In this document: in pieces, positions 50,659-59,714 of the stretch | Position numbering within the stretch: position 1 is the stretch's first letter | Layout of the letters: each line of letters opens with the position of its first letter | Assembly (NCBI GenBank): GCA_050288165.1 | Contig: JBNKDG010000007.1 | Coordinates: forward strand, 62,001-126,000 | DNA length: 64,000 bases | Reading direction: 5' to 3' | Origin: JAPHTQ01 sp050288165 | GTDB lineage: Bacteria > Pseudomonadota > Gammaproteobacteria > Thiohalomonadales > Thiohalomonadaceae | The notes under the pieces: generated by a model | Told to the model about the DNA's origin: nothing | The model's input: only the letters and a program-made list of their open reading frames with translations | Databases searched by the model: none | Made by a program: the position numbers and the translations under genes

Positions 50659-51303
50659 ATGAAGACGACTGAACAGCGACGTACCCGGACCAAAATCTGC
50701 GGCATTACCCGTGTCGAAGATGGACTGGTTGCGGCTGCCGCCGGGGCCGATGCCATCGGTCTGGTATTTCATGGAGCAAGCCCACGCAATATTGCAGTGG
50801 AGCAGGCCGCAGCGATCTGCGCGGCGTTGCCGCCCTTTGTGACCACGGTCGGCCTGTTCGTCGATGCCGCGGCGGAAACAGTGAATGAGGTAATGCGACA
50901 GGTGCCGCTGGACCTGTTGCAGTTTCACGGCGACGAAAATGGTGACTACTGTCGCGCATTTTCCCGCCCCTACATCAAGGCGATCCGCATGGCCGAGGAT
51001 ATCGATCTGCACGCCATGGCGGCGGAATATCACGATGCCCGCGGCCTGTTGCTGGATGCCTATCAAAAGGGTGTGCCGGGCGGTACCGGCCACACCTTTG
51101 ACTGGGAGCGTATACCCGGAAACCTGGCATTGCCGGTGATACTGGCGGGCGGCCTGGGGCCGGACAATGTGGCCGATGCGGTTCGCAGTGTGCGCCTCTG
51201 GGCGGTGGATGTGAGCAGCGGCGTCGAGGCCGCCAAGGGCATCAAGGATGCCGCAAAGATTTATGCATTTATACGTGGAGTAAACAGCGCCGATGGCGAT
51301 TGA
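50659..51303 (+). CDS. trpF: Phosphoribosylanthranilate isomerase
   Basis: TrpF performs an Amadori rearrangement in tryptophan synthesis. The 214-residue TIM-barrel protein shows RTKICGITRVEDGLVAAAAG with the catalytic Cys, LQFHGDE and WAVDVSSGVEAAKGIKD. The start chosen is ATG 50659; the frame continues upstream to 50605 within truA. Its stop overlaps trpB by 11 bases. Confidence 0.95.
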   Translation: MKTTEQRRTRTKICGITRVEDGLVAAAAGADAIGLVFHGASPRNIAVEQAAAICAALPPFVTTVGLFVDAAAETVNEVMRQVPLDLLQFHGDENGDYCRAFSRPYIKAIRMAEDIDLHAMAAEYHDARGLLLDAYQKGVPGGTGHTFDWERIPGNLALPVILAGGLGPDNVADAVRSVRLWAVDVSSGVEAAKGIKDAAKIYAFIRGVNSADGD

Positions 51304-52516
51304 GAACTACAACTTCCAGGATCTGCTAGCCCTGCCCGATGAGCACGGTCACTTCGGTCCCTATGGCGGTATCTTCGCTTCGGAGACCCTGATGGAGGCA
51401 CTCGATGAGTTGCGCGAGGCCTACGATCACTACCGGAACGATCCCGAATTTCTTGCCGAACTCAATCATGAGTTGAAGCACTTCGTCGGTCGTCCCTCGC
51501 CGGTGTATCACGCCAAACGCTGGAGCGAACAACTCGGCGGTGCGCAGATCTGGCTCAAGCGCGAAGACCTCAATCACACCGGTGCGCACAAGATCAACAA
51601 CACCGTCGGCCAGGCGCTGCTCGCCAAACGCATGGGTAAGAAACGTATCATCGCTGAGACCGGTGCGGGCCAGCACGGCGTTGCCAGTGCCACGGTCACC
51701 GCCCGTTACGGTATGGAGTGCGTGGTCTACATGGGCGCCGAGGATATCGAGCGGCAGAAGATCAACGTCTACCGTATGAAGGTGCTGGGCGCCGAGGTGC
51801 GTGCCGTGACCTCTGGTACCAAGACTCTGAAGGACGCGCTCAACGAAGCGATGCGCGACTGGGTGACCAACGTCGATAACACTTTCTACATCATCGGTAC
51901 CGTGGCCGGTCCCCATCCTTATCCGGCGATGGTGCGCGACTTCCAGACCGTGATCGGACGCGAGGCGCGGGAGCAGATGCTGACTGAGACTGGCAAGTTG
52001 CCCGATGCGCTGGTCGCCTGTGTTGGCGGAGGTTCCAACGCCATCGGCCTGTTCCATCCTTTCCTCGCCGACGAGGGCGTCGCCATCTACGGCGTCGAAG
52101 GTGGTGGCCACGGTATCGCCTCCGGCGAACACGCGGCACCGCTCTGCGCCGGCAAGCCGGGCGTGTTGCACGGCAACCGTACCTATCTGATGGAAGATGA
52201 AGATGGGCAGATCCTGGGTACCCACTCCATCTCCGCCGGTCTCGACTATCCTGGCGTCGGGCCCGAGCACTCCTGGTTGAAGGATACCGGTCGTGCCACC
52301 TACGGCATCGCCACCGATGACGAGGCACTGAAGGCATTCCACGATCTCAGCCGCCTGGAAGGCATCATCCCGGCACTGGAATCTAGCCATGCACTGGCCT
52401 ACGCGGCGAAGCTGGCACCGACCATGAACAAGGATCAGACCATCGTGGTGAATCTCTCCGGTCGTGGCGACAAGGACATCCACACCGTGGCGCGTCTCGA
52501 GGGTTATCAGGTATGA
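51293..52516 (+). CDS. trpB: Tryptophan synthase beta chain
   Basis: TrpB condenses indole with serine using PLP. The 407-residue protein has the PLP-lysine region LNHTGAHKINNTVGQALLAK, the GAGQHGVASATV loop and the phosphate-binding CVGGGSNAIG. It overlaps trpF upstream and trpA downstream (ATGA), as expected for subunits of one complex. Confidence 0.98.
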   Translation: MAIENYNFQDLLALPDEHGHFGPYGGIFASETLMEALDELREAYDHYRNDPEFLAELNHELKHFVGRPSPVYHAKRWSEQLGGAQIWLKREDLNHTGAHKINNTVGQALLAKRMGKKRIIAETGAGQHGVASATVTARYGMECVVYMGAEDIERQKINVYRMKVLGAEVRAVTSGTKTLKDALNEAMRDWVTNVDNTFYIIGTVAGPHPYPAMVRDFQTVIGREAREQMLTETGKLPDALVACVGGGSNAIGLFHPFLADEGVAIYGVEGGGHGIASGEHAAPLCAGKPGVLHGNRTYLMEDEDGQILGTHSISAGLDYPGVGPEHSWLKDTGRATYGIATDDEALKAFHDLSRLEGIIPALESSHALAYAAKLAPTMNKDQTIVVNLSGRGDKDIHTVARLEGYQV

Positions 52517-53319
52517 GTCGTATTGCGAAACACCTCGAATCCCTGCATAGCCAGGGCCGCAAGGCGCTGATCCCGTTTATCACCGCCGGCGATCCGCATC
52601 CCTCGGTGACCGTGCCGACCATGCATGCGCTGGTCGAGGCGGGTGCCGACATCCTCGAACTGGGTGTGCCGTTCTCCGACCCGATGGCCGATGGTCCGGT
52701 GATTCAGCACGCCGGTGAGCGAGCGCTGCTCCACCACGTCGGCCTGCGCAAGGTGCTGGAGATGGTCAGCGAATTCCGCAAGACCAACAGCGATACACCG
52801 GTGGTGCTGATGGGTTACCTCAACCCGGTGGAGGTGATGGGTTACGAGACCTTCGCCAAGGCTGCCGCCGAGGCGGGCGTGGACGGGGTACTCACCGTCG
52901 ACCTGCCGCCGGAAGAGGGCGAGGGCTTCACCGCGATCATGCGCGAGCATGGACTCGATCCTATCTTCCTGCTGGCACCGACCACCGGTGAGGCGAGGAT
53001 TTCCCGTATTTGTGCGCTGGCCAGTGGATTTGTCTATTACGTTTCGGTAAAAGGCATAACCGGCGCCGGTAACCTCGATACCGACGAGGTGGCAAAGCGG
53101 GTAGAGCTGATTCGCAGCAAGACCGACCTGCCAGTAGGCGTCGGTTTTGGCATCAAGGATGGCGCCTCTGCGGCACGCGTCGCCGCGGTCGCCGATGCAG
53201 TGGTCGTGGGCAGTGCCCTGGTGAGCCGCATCGAGGCGCTGCAAAACGAACTGGATAAAATTCCGCAACAGGCCGGAGCCTTCATCGCTGAACTACGTCA
53301 GGCGATGGACAAGGTCTAA
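52513..53319 (+). CDS. trpA: Tryptophan synthase alpha chain
   Basis: TrpA cleaves indole-3-glycerol phosphate and channels indole to TrpB. The 268-residue protein carries the catalytic Glu in LELGVPFSDPMADGPVIQ and the family motifs LMGYLNPV and VGFGIKD. It starts within the trpB stop. No leader peptide or attenuator for the trp genes was seen. Confidence 0.98.
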   Translation: MSRIAKHLESLHSQGRKALIPFITAGDPHPSVTVPTMHALVEAGADILELGVPFSDPMADGPVIQHAGERALLHHVGLRKVLEMVSEFRKTNSDTPVVLMGYLNPVEVMGYETFAKAAAEAGVDGVLTVDLPPEEGEGFTAIMREHGLDPIFLLAPTTGEARISRICALASGFVYYVSVKGITGAGNLDTDEVAKRVELIRSKTDLPVGVGFGIKDGASAARVAAVADAVVVGSALVSRIEALQNELDKIPQQAGAFIAELRQAMDKV

Positions 53320-53355
53320 GCAATAAGAAGCGTTGCCCGAAAGGGGGAAAAGAAC

Positions 53356-54216
53356 ATGAGCTGGTTACAGAAATTCCTGCCGTCGCAGATCCGTACCGAA
53401 GGCGGCACCAAAAAGACCGTTCCCGAAGGACTGTGGGCCAAGTGCCCCGGTTGTAATGGCGTGCTCTATCGTGCCGAGCTGGAACGCAATCTCGAAGTTT
53501 GTCCCAAGTGCGGTTACCACATGCGCGTCGGCGCACGTCGTCGTCTTGAGGCCTTCCTCGATGCGGAACCGCGGGTTGAGATCGGCGCCCATGTCCTGCC
53601 GATGGATGCGCTCAAATTCCGCGACAGCAAGAAGTACAAGGATCGCCTGAGTTCGGCGCAGAAGTCGACCGACGAGACCGATGCGCTGATCGCCATGATG
53701 GGTCAGGTCAACGGCGTCCCGCTGGTGGCGGCGGCCTTCGAGTTCCGCTTCATGGGCGGCTCTATGGGCTCAGTCGTGGGTGAGCGCTTTGTTCAGGCAG
53801 CCAATGCCGCGATGGAGCACGACATCCCGCTGGTCTGCTTCTCCGCCAGTGGTGGCGCACGAATGCAGGAGGCGCTGTTCTCGCTGATGCAGATGGCCAA
53901 GACCTCCGCGGTACTGGCGAAGATGCGCCAGCGCGGCCTGCCGTTCATTTCGGTGATGACCGACCCGACCATGGGCGGTGTCTCCGCCTCCCTGGCGATG
54001 CTGGGCGACATCAACATCGGCGAGCCGGGTGCGTTGATCGGCTTTGCCGGTCCGCGGGTTATCGAGCAGACCGTGCGTGAGACCCTGCCGGAAGGCTTCC
54101 AGCGCAGCGAATTCCTGCTGGAGAAGGGCGCCATCGACATGATCGTCGATCGCCGCGACATGCGTAGCCGTATCTCCAGTATCCTCACCATCCTTACGCG
54201 GCAGCCTGCCGCCTAA
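53356..54216 (+). CDS. accD: Acetyl-CoA carboxylase carboxyltransferase beta subunit
   Basis: AccD is the zinc-ribbon subunit of the carboxyltransferase that makes malonyl-CoA. The 286-residue protein has the zinc site KCPGC and VCPKCG near residues 33-55 and the crotonase-like core (FSASGGARMQEALFSLMQMA). It begins MSWLQKFLPSQIRTEGG, the standard start. The trpA-accD-folC-dedD-cvpA-purF order is conserved in gammaproteobacteria. Confidence 0.97.
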   Translation: MSWLQKFLPSQIRTEGGTKKTVPEGLWAKCPGCNGVLYRAELERNLEVCPKCGYHMRVGARRRLEAFLDAEPRVEIGAHVLPMDALKFRDSKKYKDRLSSAQKSTDETDALIAMMGQVNGVPLVAAAFEFRFMGGSMGSVVGERFVQAANAAMEHDIPLVCFSASGGARMQEALFSLMQMAKTSAVLAKMRQRGLPFISVMTDPTMGGVSASLAMLGDINIGEPGALIGFAGPRVIEQTVRETLPEGFQRSEFLLEKGAIDMIVDRRDMRSRISSILTILTRQPAA

Positions 54217-54218
54217 AG

Positions 54219-54296
54219 CAGGTTTCAGGTAACAGGCGGCAGGTGGCAGGAAAAACCACGGCCTCCTGTTACCTGTCACCTGTTACCTGCTTCCTG
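54219..54296. repeat. Inverted-repeat element between accD and folC
   Basis: The left arm 54219-54250 (CAGGTAACAGG and CAGGTGGCAGG units) pairs with 54262-54296 (CCTGTTACCTG units). It belongs to the same general kind as the elements in the leu region but with a different unit. Its right end reaches the GTG start codon of folC. Confidence 0.8.
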
Positions 54297-55555
54297 TGAA
54301 ATTCCCCACCCTCGACGCCTGGCTTGCCTGGCAGGAAACCCTCCATCCCTCGGCGATAGACCTGGGTCTGGAACGCCCCGGCGAGGTCTGGCGACGGATG
54401 GGGCAGGGCAAACCCGCCCCCGTGGTCATCACCGTCGCCGGGACCAACGGCAAGGGTTCCAGTGTGGCGATGCTGGAGAGCATTCTGCTCGCTGCAGGTT
54501 ACCGGGTCGGCTGTTACACCTCGCCGCATCTGTCGCGCTATAACGAGCGTATTCGCATCGATGGTGCCGAAGTGGGTGATGAGGCGCTGTGCGAGAGCTT
54601 CGAACGTATCGATCAGGCTCGCGGCGATATCTCCCTCACCTACTTTGAGTTCGGCACCCTGGCCGCCTTCGATCTTTTTGCCCGTGCCGAGCTGGATGTC
54701 GCGGTGCTGGAGGTGGGACTGGGCGGCCGACTCGATGCGGTGAATCTGATCGACGCCGATGTGGCGCTGATCACCGCCATCGATCTCGATCATGCCGCCT
54801 GGCTCGGCAATGACCGGGAGACGATCGCCCGGGAGAAGGCAGGCATCATGCGCCAGGGCCTGCCCGCGGTGTGTAGCGATCCGAACCCGCCTCAATCCCT
54901 GCTCGACTATGCCGCCGAGATCGGCGCACCGCTGCACCGTCTGGGCCACGAATTTAGCGTGCAGAAAGACACAGAGGGCTGGCAGTGGCAATCAGGCGAT
55001 GAGGCCCCGCTGGCCCTGCCGCTACCGGCCCTGCGCGGTGAGTTTCAGCTACAAAATGCCGCGGGCGTGCTGATGGCCTTGCAGCTGTTGCGCGAACGTT
55101 TGCCGCTGGCACCGCAACAGTTGCGCCAGGGGCTGCTGAATGCCCGGCTGGCAGGTCGATTTGAACTCACTCCCGGCGATGTGGTCGAGATTGCCGATGT
55201 GGCGCACAATCCACAGTCTGCCGCGGCGCTGGCGGAGAATCTGCGACAGATGCCGGTCGAGGGGCGAACCCTGGCGGTGGTGGCGATGCTCGGCGACAAG
55301 GATCAGGCGGCAGCGATAACCGCCATGACCCCGGTGGTCGATGCCTGGTACGTGGCGGGTCTGGACGTACCGCGCGGCAGCGATGCCGACACTCTCGCTG
55401 CCGTGGTCGAAACGGTGAGCGGTCAGGCGCCGCAGAGATTCGCCAAGGTCGCCGCTGCCCTGCAACAGGCGCGGAGCGATGCGCACCAGGGAGACCGGGT
55501 TGTGATCTTCGGCTCTTTTTATACGGTGGCAGAGCGGTTGCATCGACCCGTATAA
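54296..55555 (+). CDS. folC: Dihydrofolate/folylpolyglutamate synthase FolC
   Basis: FolC adds glutamate to dihydropteroate and to folates. The 419-residue Mur-ligase-family protein has the P-loop GTNGKGSSVAMLESIL and the DVAVLEVGLGGRLDAVN motif; the C-terminal domain is complete. The GTG start at 54296 gives MKFPTLDAWLAWQETLHPSA, a normal N-terminus, but it has no good ribosome site because the repeat element lies directly upstream. Confidence 0.95.
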   Translation: MKFPTLDAWLAWQETLHPSAIDLGLERPGEVWRRMGQGKPAPVVITVAGTNGKGSSVAMLESILLAAGYRVGCYTSPHLSRYNERIRIDGAEVGDEALCESFERIDQARGDISLTYFEFGTLAAFDLFARAELDVAVLEVGLGGRLDAVNLIDADVALITAIDLDHAAWLGNDRETIAREKAGIMRQGLPAVCSDPNPPQSLLDYAAEIGAPLHRLGHEFSVQKDTEGWQWQSGDEAPLALPLPALRGEFQLQNAAGVLMALQLLRERLPLAPQQLRQGLLNARLAGRFELTPGDVVEIADVAHNPQSAAALAENLRQMPVEGRTLAVVAMLGDKDQAAAITAMTPVVDAWYVAGLDVPRGSDADTLAAVVETVSGQAPQRFAKVAAALQQARSDAHQGDRVVIFGSFYTVAERLHRPV

Positions 55556-55556
55556 T
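55551..55556 (+). promoter_or_regulatory. Consensus -10 box upstream of dedD
   Basis: TATAAT (55551-55556) overlaps the folC stop codon and lies 40 bases before the dedD start. No clear -35 box is seen at the proper distance, so its use is uncertain. Confidence 0.4.
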
Positions 55557-55595
55557 GGCCCCTGCTGCAGAACAGACTAACCCAGAGGTGTTTCG

Positions 55596-56192
55596 TTGAA
55601 TGAGCATGTAAAGCAGCGCCTGGTCGGCGCTGTGGTACTGGTTTCCCTGGCGGTGATCTTCATCCCCATGCTGCTTGATAGCGGTGAGCAGGGAGGCATG
55701 CCCATGTTCGGCAGTAATATCCCGAAGAAGCCCGACTACCAGTTCGAGCCGCTGAACATCCCGCTGGACCCGGTCAAACCCATCGAGCCTGAGAAGCCGC
55801 TGCTGGTGGAAAAACCGGAGCCCAAACCCAAGGCAAAGCCTGAGCCACAAAAGCCCGCACAACAGGCAGCACTAGCCCCGGTCAAGCCGCAGGAGAAACC
55901 CCTGGTAGTGAAAGGGGATGCCCCTGCACCAGTGGAGAAACCGCCGGTGGCGGAAAACGCCTGGGTGGTCCAGGTGGGCAGCTTCTCCAACTCAGCCAAT
56001 GCACTTAAACTGCGCGACAAGCTGCGAGCCAAGGGTTACACGGCCTTTGTCGAAAAGCTGGATGGTGGTGAAGGGGCCTCATACCGCGTCCGTGTCGGTC
56101 CTGAGCTGAAGCGGGAGATCGCCGATAGTCTGAGAGACAAGCTGCTGAAGCAGATGAAGCTCAAAGGCATCGTGATGGGCTACTCCTCCTAG
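55596..56192 (+). CDS. dedD: SPOR-domain cell division protein DedD
   Basis: DedD is a septal-ring protein of the inner membrane. The 198-residue protein has an N-terminal membrane helix (LVGAVVLVSLAVIFIPMLL), a Pro/Lys-rich linker and a C-terminal SPOR domain (WVVQVGSFSNSANALKLRDK) that binds denuded peptidoglycan at septa. The start is a TTG at 55596 preceded by AGAGGTG. It stands between folC and cvpA, as in E. coli. Confidence 0.92.
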   Translation: MNEHVKQRLVGAVVLVSLAVIFIPMLLDSGEQGGMPMFGSNIPKKPDYQFEPLNIPLDPVKPIEPEKPLLVEKPEPKPKAKPEPQKPAQQAALAPVKPQEKPLVVKGDAPAPVEKPPVAENAWVVQVGSFSNSANALKLRDKLRAKGYTAFVEKLDGGEGASYRVRVGPELKREIADSLRDKLLKQMKLKGIVMGYSS

Positions 56193-56274
56193 AGGCTCTA
56201 GCGGCTTTTGTCACAGGATAGGCTCTGGTAAGATCCGCTCCCTGTTTTCCTGCGGCGTGACACCATAACTTTTC

Positions 56275-56763
56275 ATGAACTGGGTCGACCTCTCCATCCT
56301 TGCCATCATTGGTGTCTCAGTCACCATCAGCGTGTGGCGCGGCTTCACCAAAGAGGCGTTTTCGCTGATCGGCTGGATCGTCGCTGCCTGGGTCGGTTTG
56401 GCCTTCGCCGACAATCTGCAGAGCCTGCTCAGCTCGCAAATCGAATCGCTGTCGCTACGTCTGGTCGTGGCCTTTGCCATTCTCTTCGTCTCAACCCTGC
56501 TGCTGGCCGCGATCGCCAACCATCTGGCGACGCAGCTTATTGAAACCACCGGTCTGGGTGGCACCGACAAGGTGATTGGTATTTTGTTCGGGGTACTGCG
56601 CGGCTGTTTCGTCGTTGCGGTGCTGGTGATGGTGGCGGGACTGACACCGCTGCCGACGGAAAAGTGGTGGAAGGCATCCACATTGCTGCCGCTGTTTCAG
56701 GATATGGCGTTGTGGTTGCGCGATTTCCTGCCCAATGACATCGCCACATTAATTCATTACTGA
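56275..56763 (+). CDS. cvpA: Colicin V production / CvpA family membrane protein
   Basis: A 162-residue membrane protein of the CvpA family, beginning MNWVDLSILAIIGVSVTISV with the conserved RGFTKEAFSLIGWIVA segment. It has four hydrophobic helices. Its exact biochemical role is unsettled; it sits upstream of purF, its usual place. Confidence 0.94.
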   Translation: MNWVDLSILAIIGVSVTISVWRGFTKEAFSLIGWIVAAWVGLAFADNLQSLLSSQIESLSLRLVVAFAILFVSTLLLAAIANHLATQLIETTGLGGTDKVIGILFGVLRGCFVVAVLVMVAGLTPLPTEKWWKASTLLPLFQDMALWLRDFLPNDIATLIHY

Positions 56764-56794
56764 CGGCCGATACGGTTAACGAGGAAGAGTAGAT

Positions 56795-58312
56795 ATGTGT
56801 GGCATTATCGGCATCGTAGCAAAAGGCCCCGTCAACCAGATGATCTATGACGGCCTGACCGTGCTCCAGCACCGTGGTCAGGACGCCGCCGGGATCATGA
56901 CCTGTGACGAAGAACGTCTCTACCTGCGCAAGGACAACGGTCTGGTGCGCGACGTCTTCCACACACGCCACATGTTGCGCCTGCTGGGCAATGCCGGTAT
57001 CGGCCACGTACGTTATCCCACCGCGGGCTGTTCCTCTTCCGCCGAGGCCCAACCGTTTTACGTCAACTCACCCTACGGCATCGCCCTGTCGCACAACGGC
57101 AACCTGACCAATGCCGAGGCGTTGAAGGACGATCTGTTCCGCGAAGACCTGCGCCACATCAACACCAGTTCCGACTCTGAAATTCTGCTCAACGTCTTTG
57201 CCCACGAGCTGCAGCGCCAGGGCAAGGTTCAGGTCGATGAAAAAGATATCTTTGCCGCCATTTCACGCGTACATCAGCGGGTCAAGGGCGCCTACGCCGT
57301 CGTTACCCTGATCATCGGTTACGGCATTGTCGCCTTCCGCGATCCCAACGGTATTCGCCCGTTGATGATCGGCAAGCGCACCACCGACAAGGGTGCCGAG
57401 TATGTGGTGGCCTCGGAGAGCGTGGCGATCGATGCACTCGGTTTTGAGCGCCTGCGCGATGTGGAGCCGGGCGAAGCGGTATTCATCGATCTGGAAGGTA
57501 ACTTCCATGCTCAGCAGTGTGCGGAAAACGCGGTACATTCACCCTGTATCTTCGAGTATGTCTACTTTGCCCGCCCCGATTCGATCATCGATGGTATCTC
57601 TGTCTACAAGGCGCGCCTGCGCATGGGCGAGAAGCTGGCGAAAAAGATGCTCGCAGTCTGGCCTGATCACGACATCGATGTGGTGATTCCGATCCCGGAC
57701 ACCAGCCGCACCTCGGCACTCCAGTTGGCCAACCAGTTGGGTGTGAACTATCGCGAAGGTTTTATCAAGAACCGTTACATCGGCCGCACCTTTATCATGC
57801 CGGGGCAGCAGCAGCGCAAGAAATCGGTACGCCAGAAGCTCAACCCGATTGAGCTGGAGTTCAAGGGCAAGAACGTATTGCTGGTGGACGACTCCATCGT
57901 CCGCGGTACCACCTCGCAGCAGATCATTCAGATGGCACGCGATGCGGGCGCCAACAAGGTTTACTTTGCCTCGGCTGCGCCGCCGGTACGTTACCCCAAT
58001 GTCTATGGTATCGACATGCCGACCTCGGCCGAGTTGATCGGCTATGGTCGTGACGAAGAACAGATCGCCAAAGAGATCGGTGCCGATCGTCTGTTCTATC
58101 AGGAGCTGGATGATCTGATCTCTGCGGTGCTGTACAAGAAAAACAAAACCACCATCACCCGCTTTGATACCTCGGTGTTTAATGGTGAATACATTACTGG
58201 CGATGTGAATGAGGCATACCTGCAACGCCTTGAGAGCAGTCGTAACGACAATGCCAAACAGGTGCGTGAGCAGCAGGAGAATGCGGTGATCGATCTGTAC
58301 AACAACTCATGA
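56795..58312 (+). CDS. purF: Amidophosphoribosyltransferase PurF
   Basis: PurF starts purine synthesis by transferring the glutamine amide to PRPP. The 505-residue protein begins MCGIIGIV, with Cys2 as the glutaminase nucleophile after Met removal. The PRPP motif VLLVDDSIVRGTTSQQII is in the second half. The length is normal. It is followed by the metZ promoter two bases after its stop. Confidence 0.98.
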   Translation: MCGIIGIVAKGPVNQMIYDGLTVLQHRGQDAAGIMTCDEERLYLRKDNGLVRDVFHTRHMLRLLGNAGIGHVRYPTAGCSSSAEAQPFYVNSPYGIALSHNGNLTNAEALKDDLFREDLRHINTSSDSEILLNVFAHELQRQGKVQVDEKDIFAAISRVHQRVKGAYAVVTLIIGYGIVAFRDPNGIRPLMIGKRTTDKGAEYVVASESVAIDALGFERLRDVEPGEAVFIDLEGNFHAQQCAENAVHSPCIFEYVYFARPDSIIDGISVYKARLRMGEKLAKKMLAVWPDHDIDVVIPIPDTSRTSALQLANQLGVNYREGFIKNRYIGRTFIMPGQQQRKKSVRQKLNPIELEFKGKNVLLVDDSIVRGTTSQQIIQMARDAGANKVYFASAAPPVRYPNVYGIDMPTSAELIGYGRDEEQIAKEIGADRLFYQELDDLISAVLYKKNKTTITRFDTSVFNGEYITGDVNEAYLQRLESSRNDNAKQVREQQENAVIDLYNNS

Positions 58313-58313
58313 G

Positions 58314-58343
58314 TTGACTTCATTACCGTCCTTCACCTACTCT
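58314..58343 (+). promoter_or_regulatory. Likely promoter of the metZ leader
   Basis: TTGACT (58314-58319) and TACTCT (58338-58343) are 18 bases apart. The -10 is weak, but the predicted start near 58350 coincides with the first base of the aptamer stem at 58351. The purF stop lies immediately upstream. Confidence 0.5.
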
Positions 58344-58350
58344 TGTTCAT

Positions 58351-58443
58351 AGCGCCGATTTGAGAATCAGCTTGCGGGCGCTTTAAAAATGCCGCTAAAG
58401 CGAGGATAAACCTGCTTTAGCGTGATGCTTGGCGGGTTTTTTT
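58351..58443 (+). promoter_or_regulatory. Candidate SAM-II-family riboswitch with terminator, metZ leader
   Basis: Stem P1 is AGCGCC (58351-58356) with GGCGCT (58377-58382), six perfect pairs. The loop starts with GATTT and ends with TTGCG, then 11 bases lie between P1 and GCTAAA (58394-58399). Known SAM-II aptamers have the same order (GAUUU, UUGCA, P1', 11 bases, GCUAAA), as I recall them. Downstream are two mutually exclusive hairpins: CGCTAAAGC (58393-58401) with GCTTTAGCG (58414-58422), and AAACCTGC (58408-58415) with GCGGGTTT (58432-58439) followed by more T. Ligand binding would hold GCTAAA, block the first hairpin and allow the terminator, turning metZ off. This is inferred from sequence. 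Confidence 0.72.
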
Positions 58444-58469
58444 GTGCCCGCATTAACCGAGGAACGGGC

Positions 58470-59663
58470 ATGCCATTGACACCTGACGACTGGAATGAGT
58501 TTGAATTCGCCACCCTGGCGGTGCGCGCCGGACAGGTGCGTACGGCGGAAGGGGAACAGAGCGAACCGATCTTCCCCACATCCAGTTTCACCTTTAACAG
58601 CGCGGCCCAGGCTGCCGCCCGCTTTGGTGGTGAGGAGCCGGGGAATATCTACTCCCGCTTTACCAACCCAACGGTGCGTACGTTCGAGCAACGTCTTGCC
58701 GCACTGGAAGGCGGCGAGAGTTGTGTGGCGACCAGTTCGGGGATGGCCGCGATCCTCTCCACCTGTATGGGTTTATTGCAGGCGGGCGATCATATTGTCT
58801 CCTCCCGCGCGATCTTCGGTAGCACCGTGGTGTTGCTGGATAACTTCATGGCCAGGTTCGATGTTGAGACCACCTATGTGCCGCTCACCGATTATGACGC
58901 GTGGGAAAAAGCGATCCGCCCCAATACCAAACTACTGTTTCTGGAGACGCCCTCCAATCCATTGACCGAGGTGGCCGACATCGCGCGGCTGGCGGAGCTT
59001 GCCCATAGCCGCGGTTGTCTGCTGGTGGTCGACAACTGTTTCTGTACCCCGGCGTTGCAGCAACCGCTGAAGCTGGGGGCTGATGTGGTGGTGCATTCGG
59101 CGACCAAATATATCGACGGCCAGGGGCGCGCGGTCGGTGGTGCAGTGGTCGGTAATGCCGAGTTGGTTGGTGAGCGGGTTTACAGTTTCCTGCGCAGTGC
59201 GGGGCCGACCATGAGTCCGTTCAACGCCTGGATATTCCTCAAGGGTCTGGAAACATTGAAGTTGCGTATGCAGGCACACTGTGCAGGCGCGTTGGCACTG
59301 GCGCAATGGTTAGAGACCCAGCCAGGGGTGGAGCGAGTCTATTACCCGGGGCTGCCGTCGCATCCGCAACACGAGTTAGCAAAGCAGCAACAGAGCGGTT
59401 TCGGTGGTATCGTCAGCTTTGAACTGGCGGGTGGCCGAGAGCGTGCATGGAACCTGATCGACAGCACCAACGTGATCTCTATTACCGCCAATCTTGGTGA
59501 TGCGAAAACTACGATCACTCATCCTGCCACCACGACCCACGGTCGTCTTAGTGCAGCGCAACGGAATGATGCAGGCATCGTAGAGGGGCTGGTACGGATC
59601 TCTGTCGGGCTGGAAGATATTGAGGATTTAAAACGCGACCTGAGCCGTGGTCTGGGCAACTGA
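58470..59663 (+). CDS. metZ: O-succinylhomoserine sulfhydrylase MetZ
   Basis: MetZ joins sulfide to O-succinylhomoserine, giving homocysteine directly. The 397-residue PLP enzyme of the Cys/Met metabolism family has the PLP lysine Lys213 in HSATKYIDGQG and motifs YSRFTNPTVRTFEQRLAALE and LFLETPSNPLTEVAD. The Met start at 58470 follows GAGGA; a frame extension to 58422 lies in the leader terminator. The bases TGCCCG (58445-58450) and CGGGCA (58465-58470) can pair, placing the ribosome site in a loop. It uses sulfide supplied by cysH and cysI. Confidence 0.94.
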   Translation: MPLTPDDWNEFEFATLAVRAGQVRTAEGEQSEPIFPTSSFTFNSAAQAAARFGGEEPGNIYSRFTNPTVRTFEQRLAALEGGESCVATSSGMAAILSTCMGLLQAGDHIVSSRAIFGSTVVLLDNFMARFDVETTYVPLTDYDAWEKAIRPNTKLLFLETPSNPLTEVADIARLAELAHSRGCLLVVDNCFCTPALQQPLKLGADVVVHSATKYIDGQGRAVGGAVVGNAELVGERVYSFLRSAGPTMSPFNAWIFLKGLETLKLRMQAHCAGALALAQWLETQPGVERVYYPGLPSHPQHELAKQQQSGFGGIVSFELAGGRERAWNLIDSTNVISITANLGDAKTTITHPATTTHGRLSAAQRNDAGIVEGLVRISVGLEDIEDLKRDLSRGLGN

Positions 59664-59714
59664 TTAGCGTTAGCATCGTGCATATACCGGGTTTCCCGGT
59701 TTGGGGAGGGTGCG

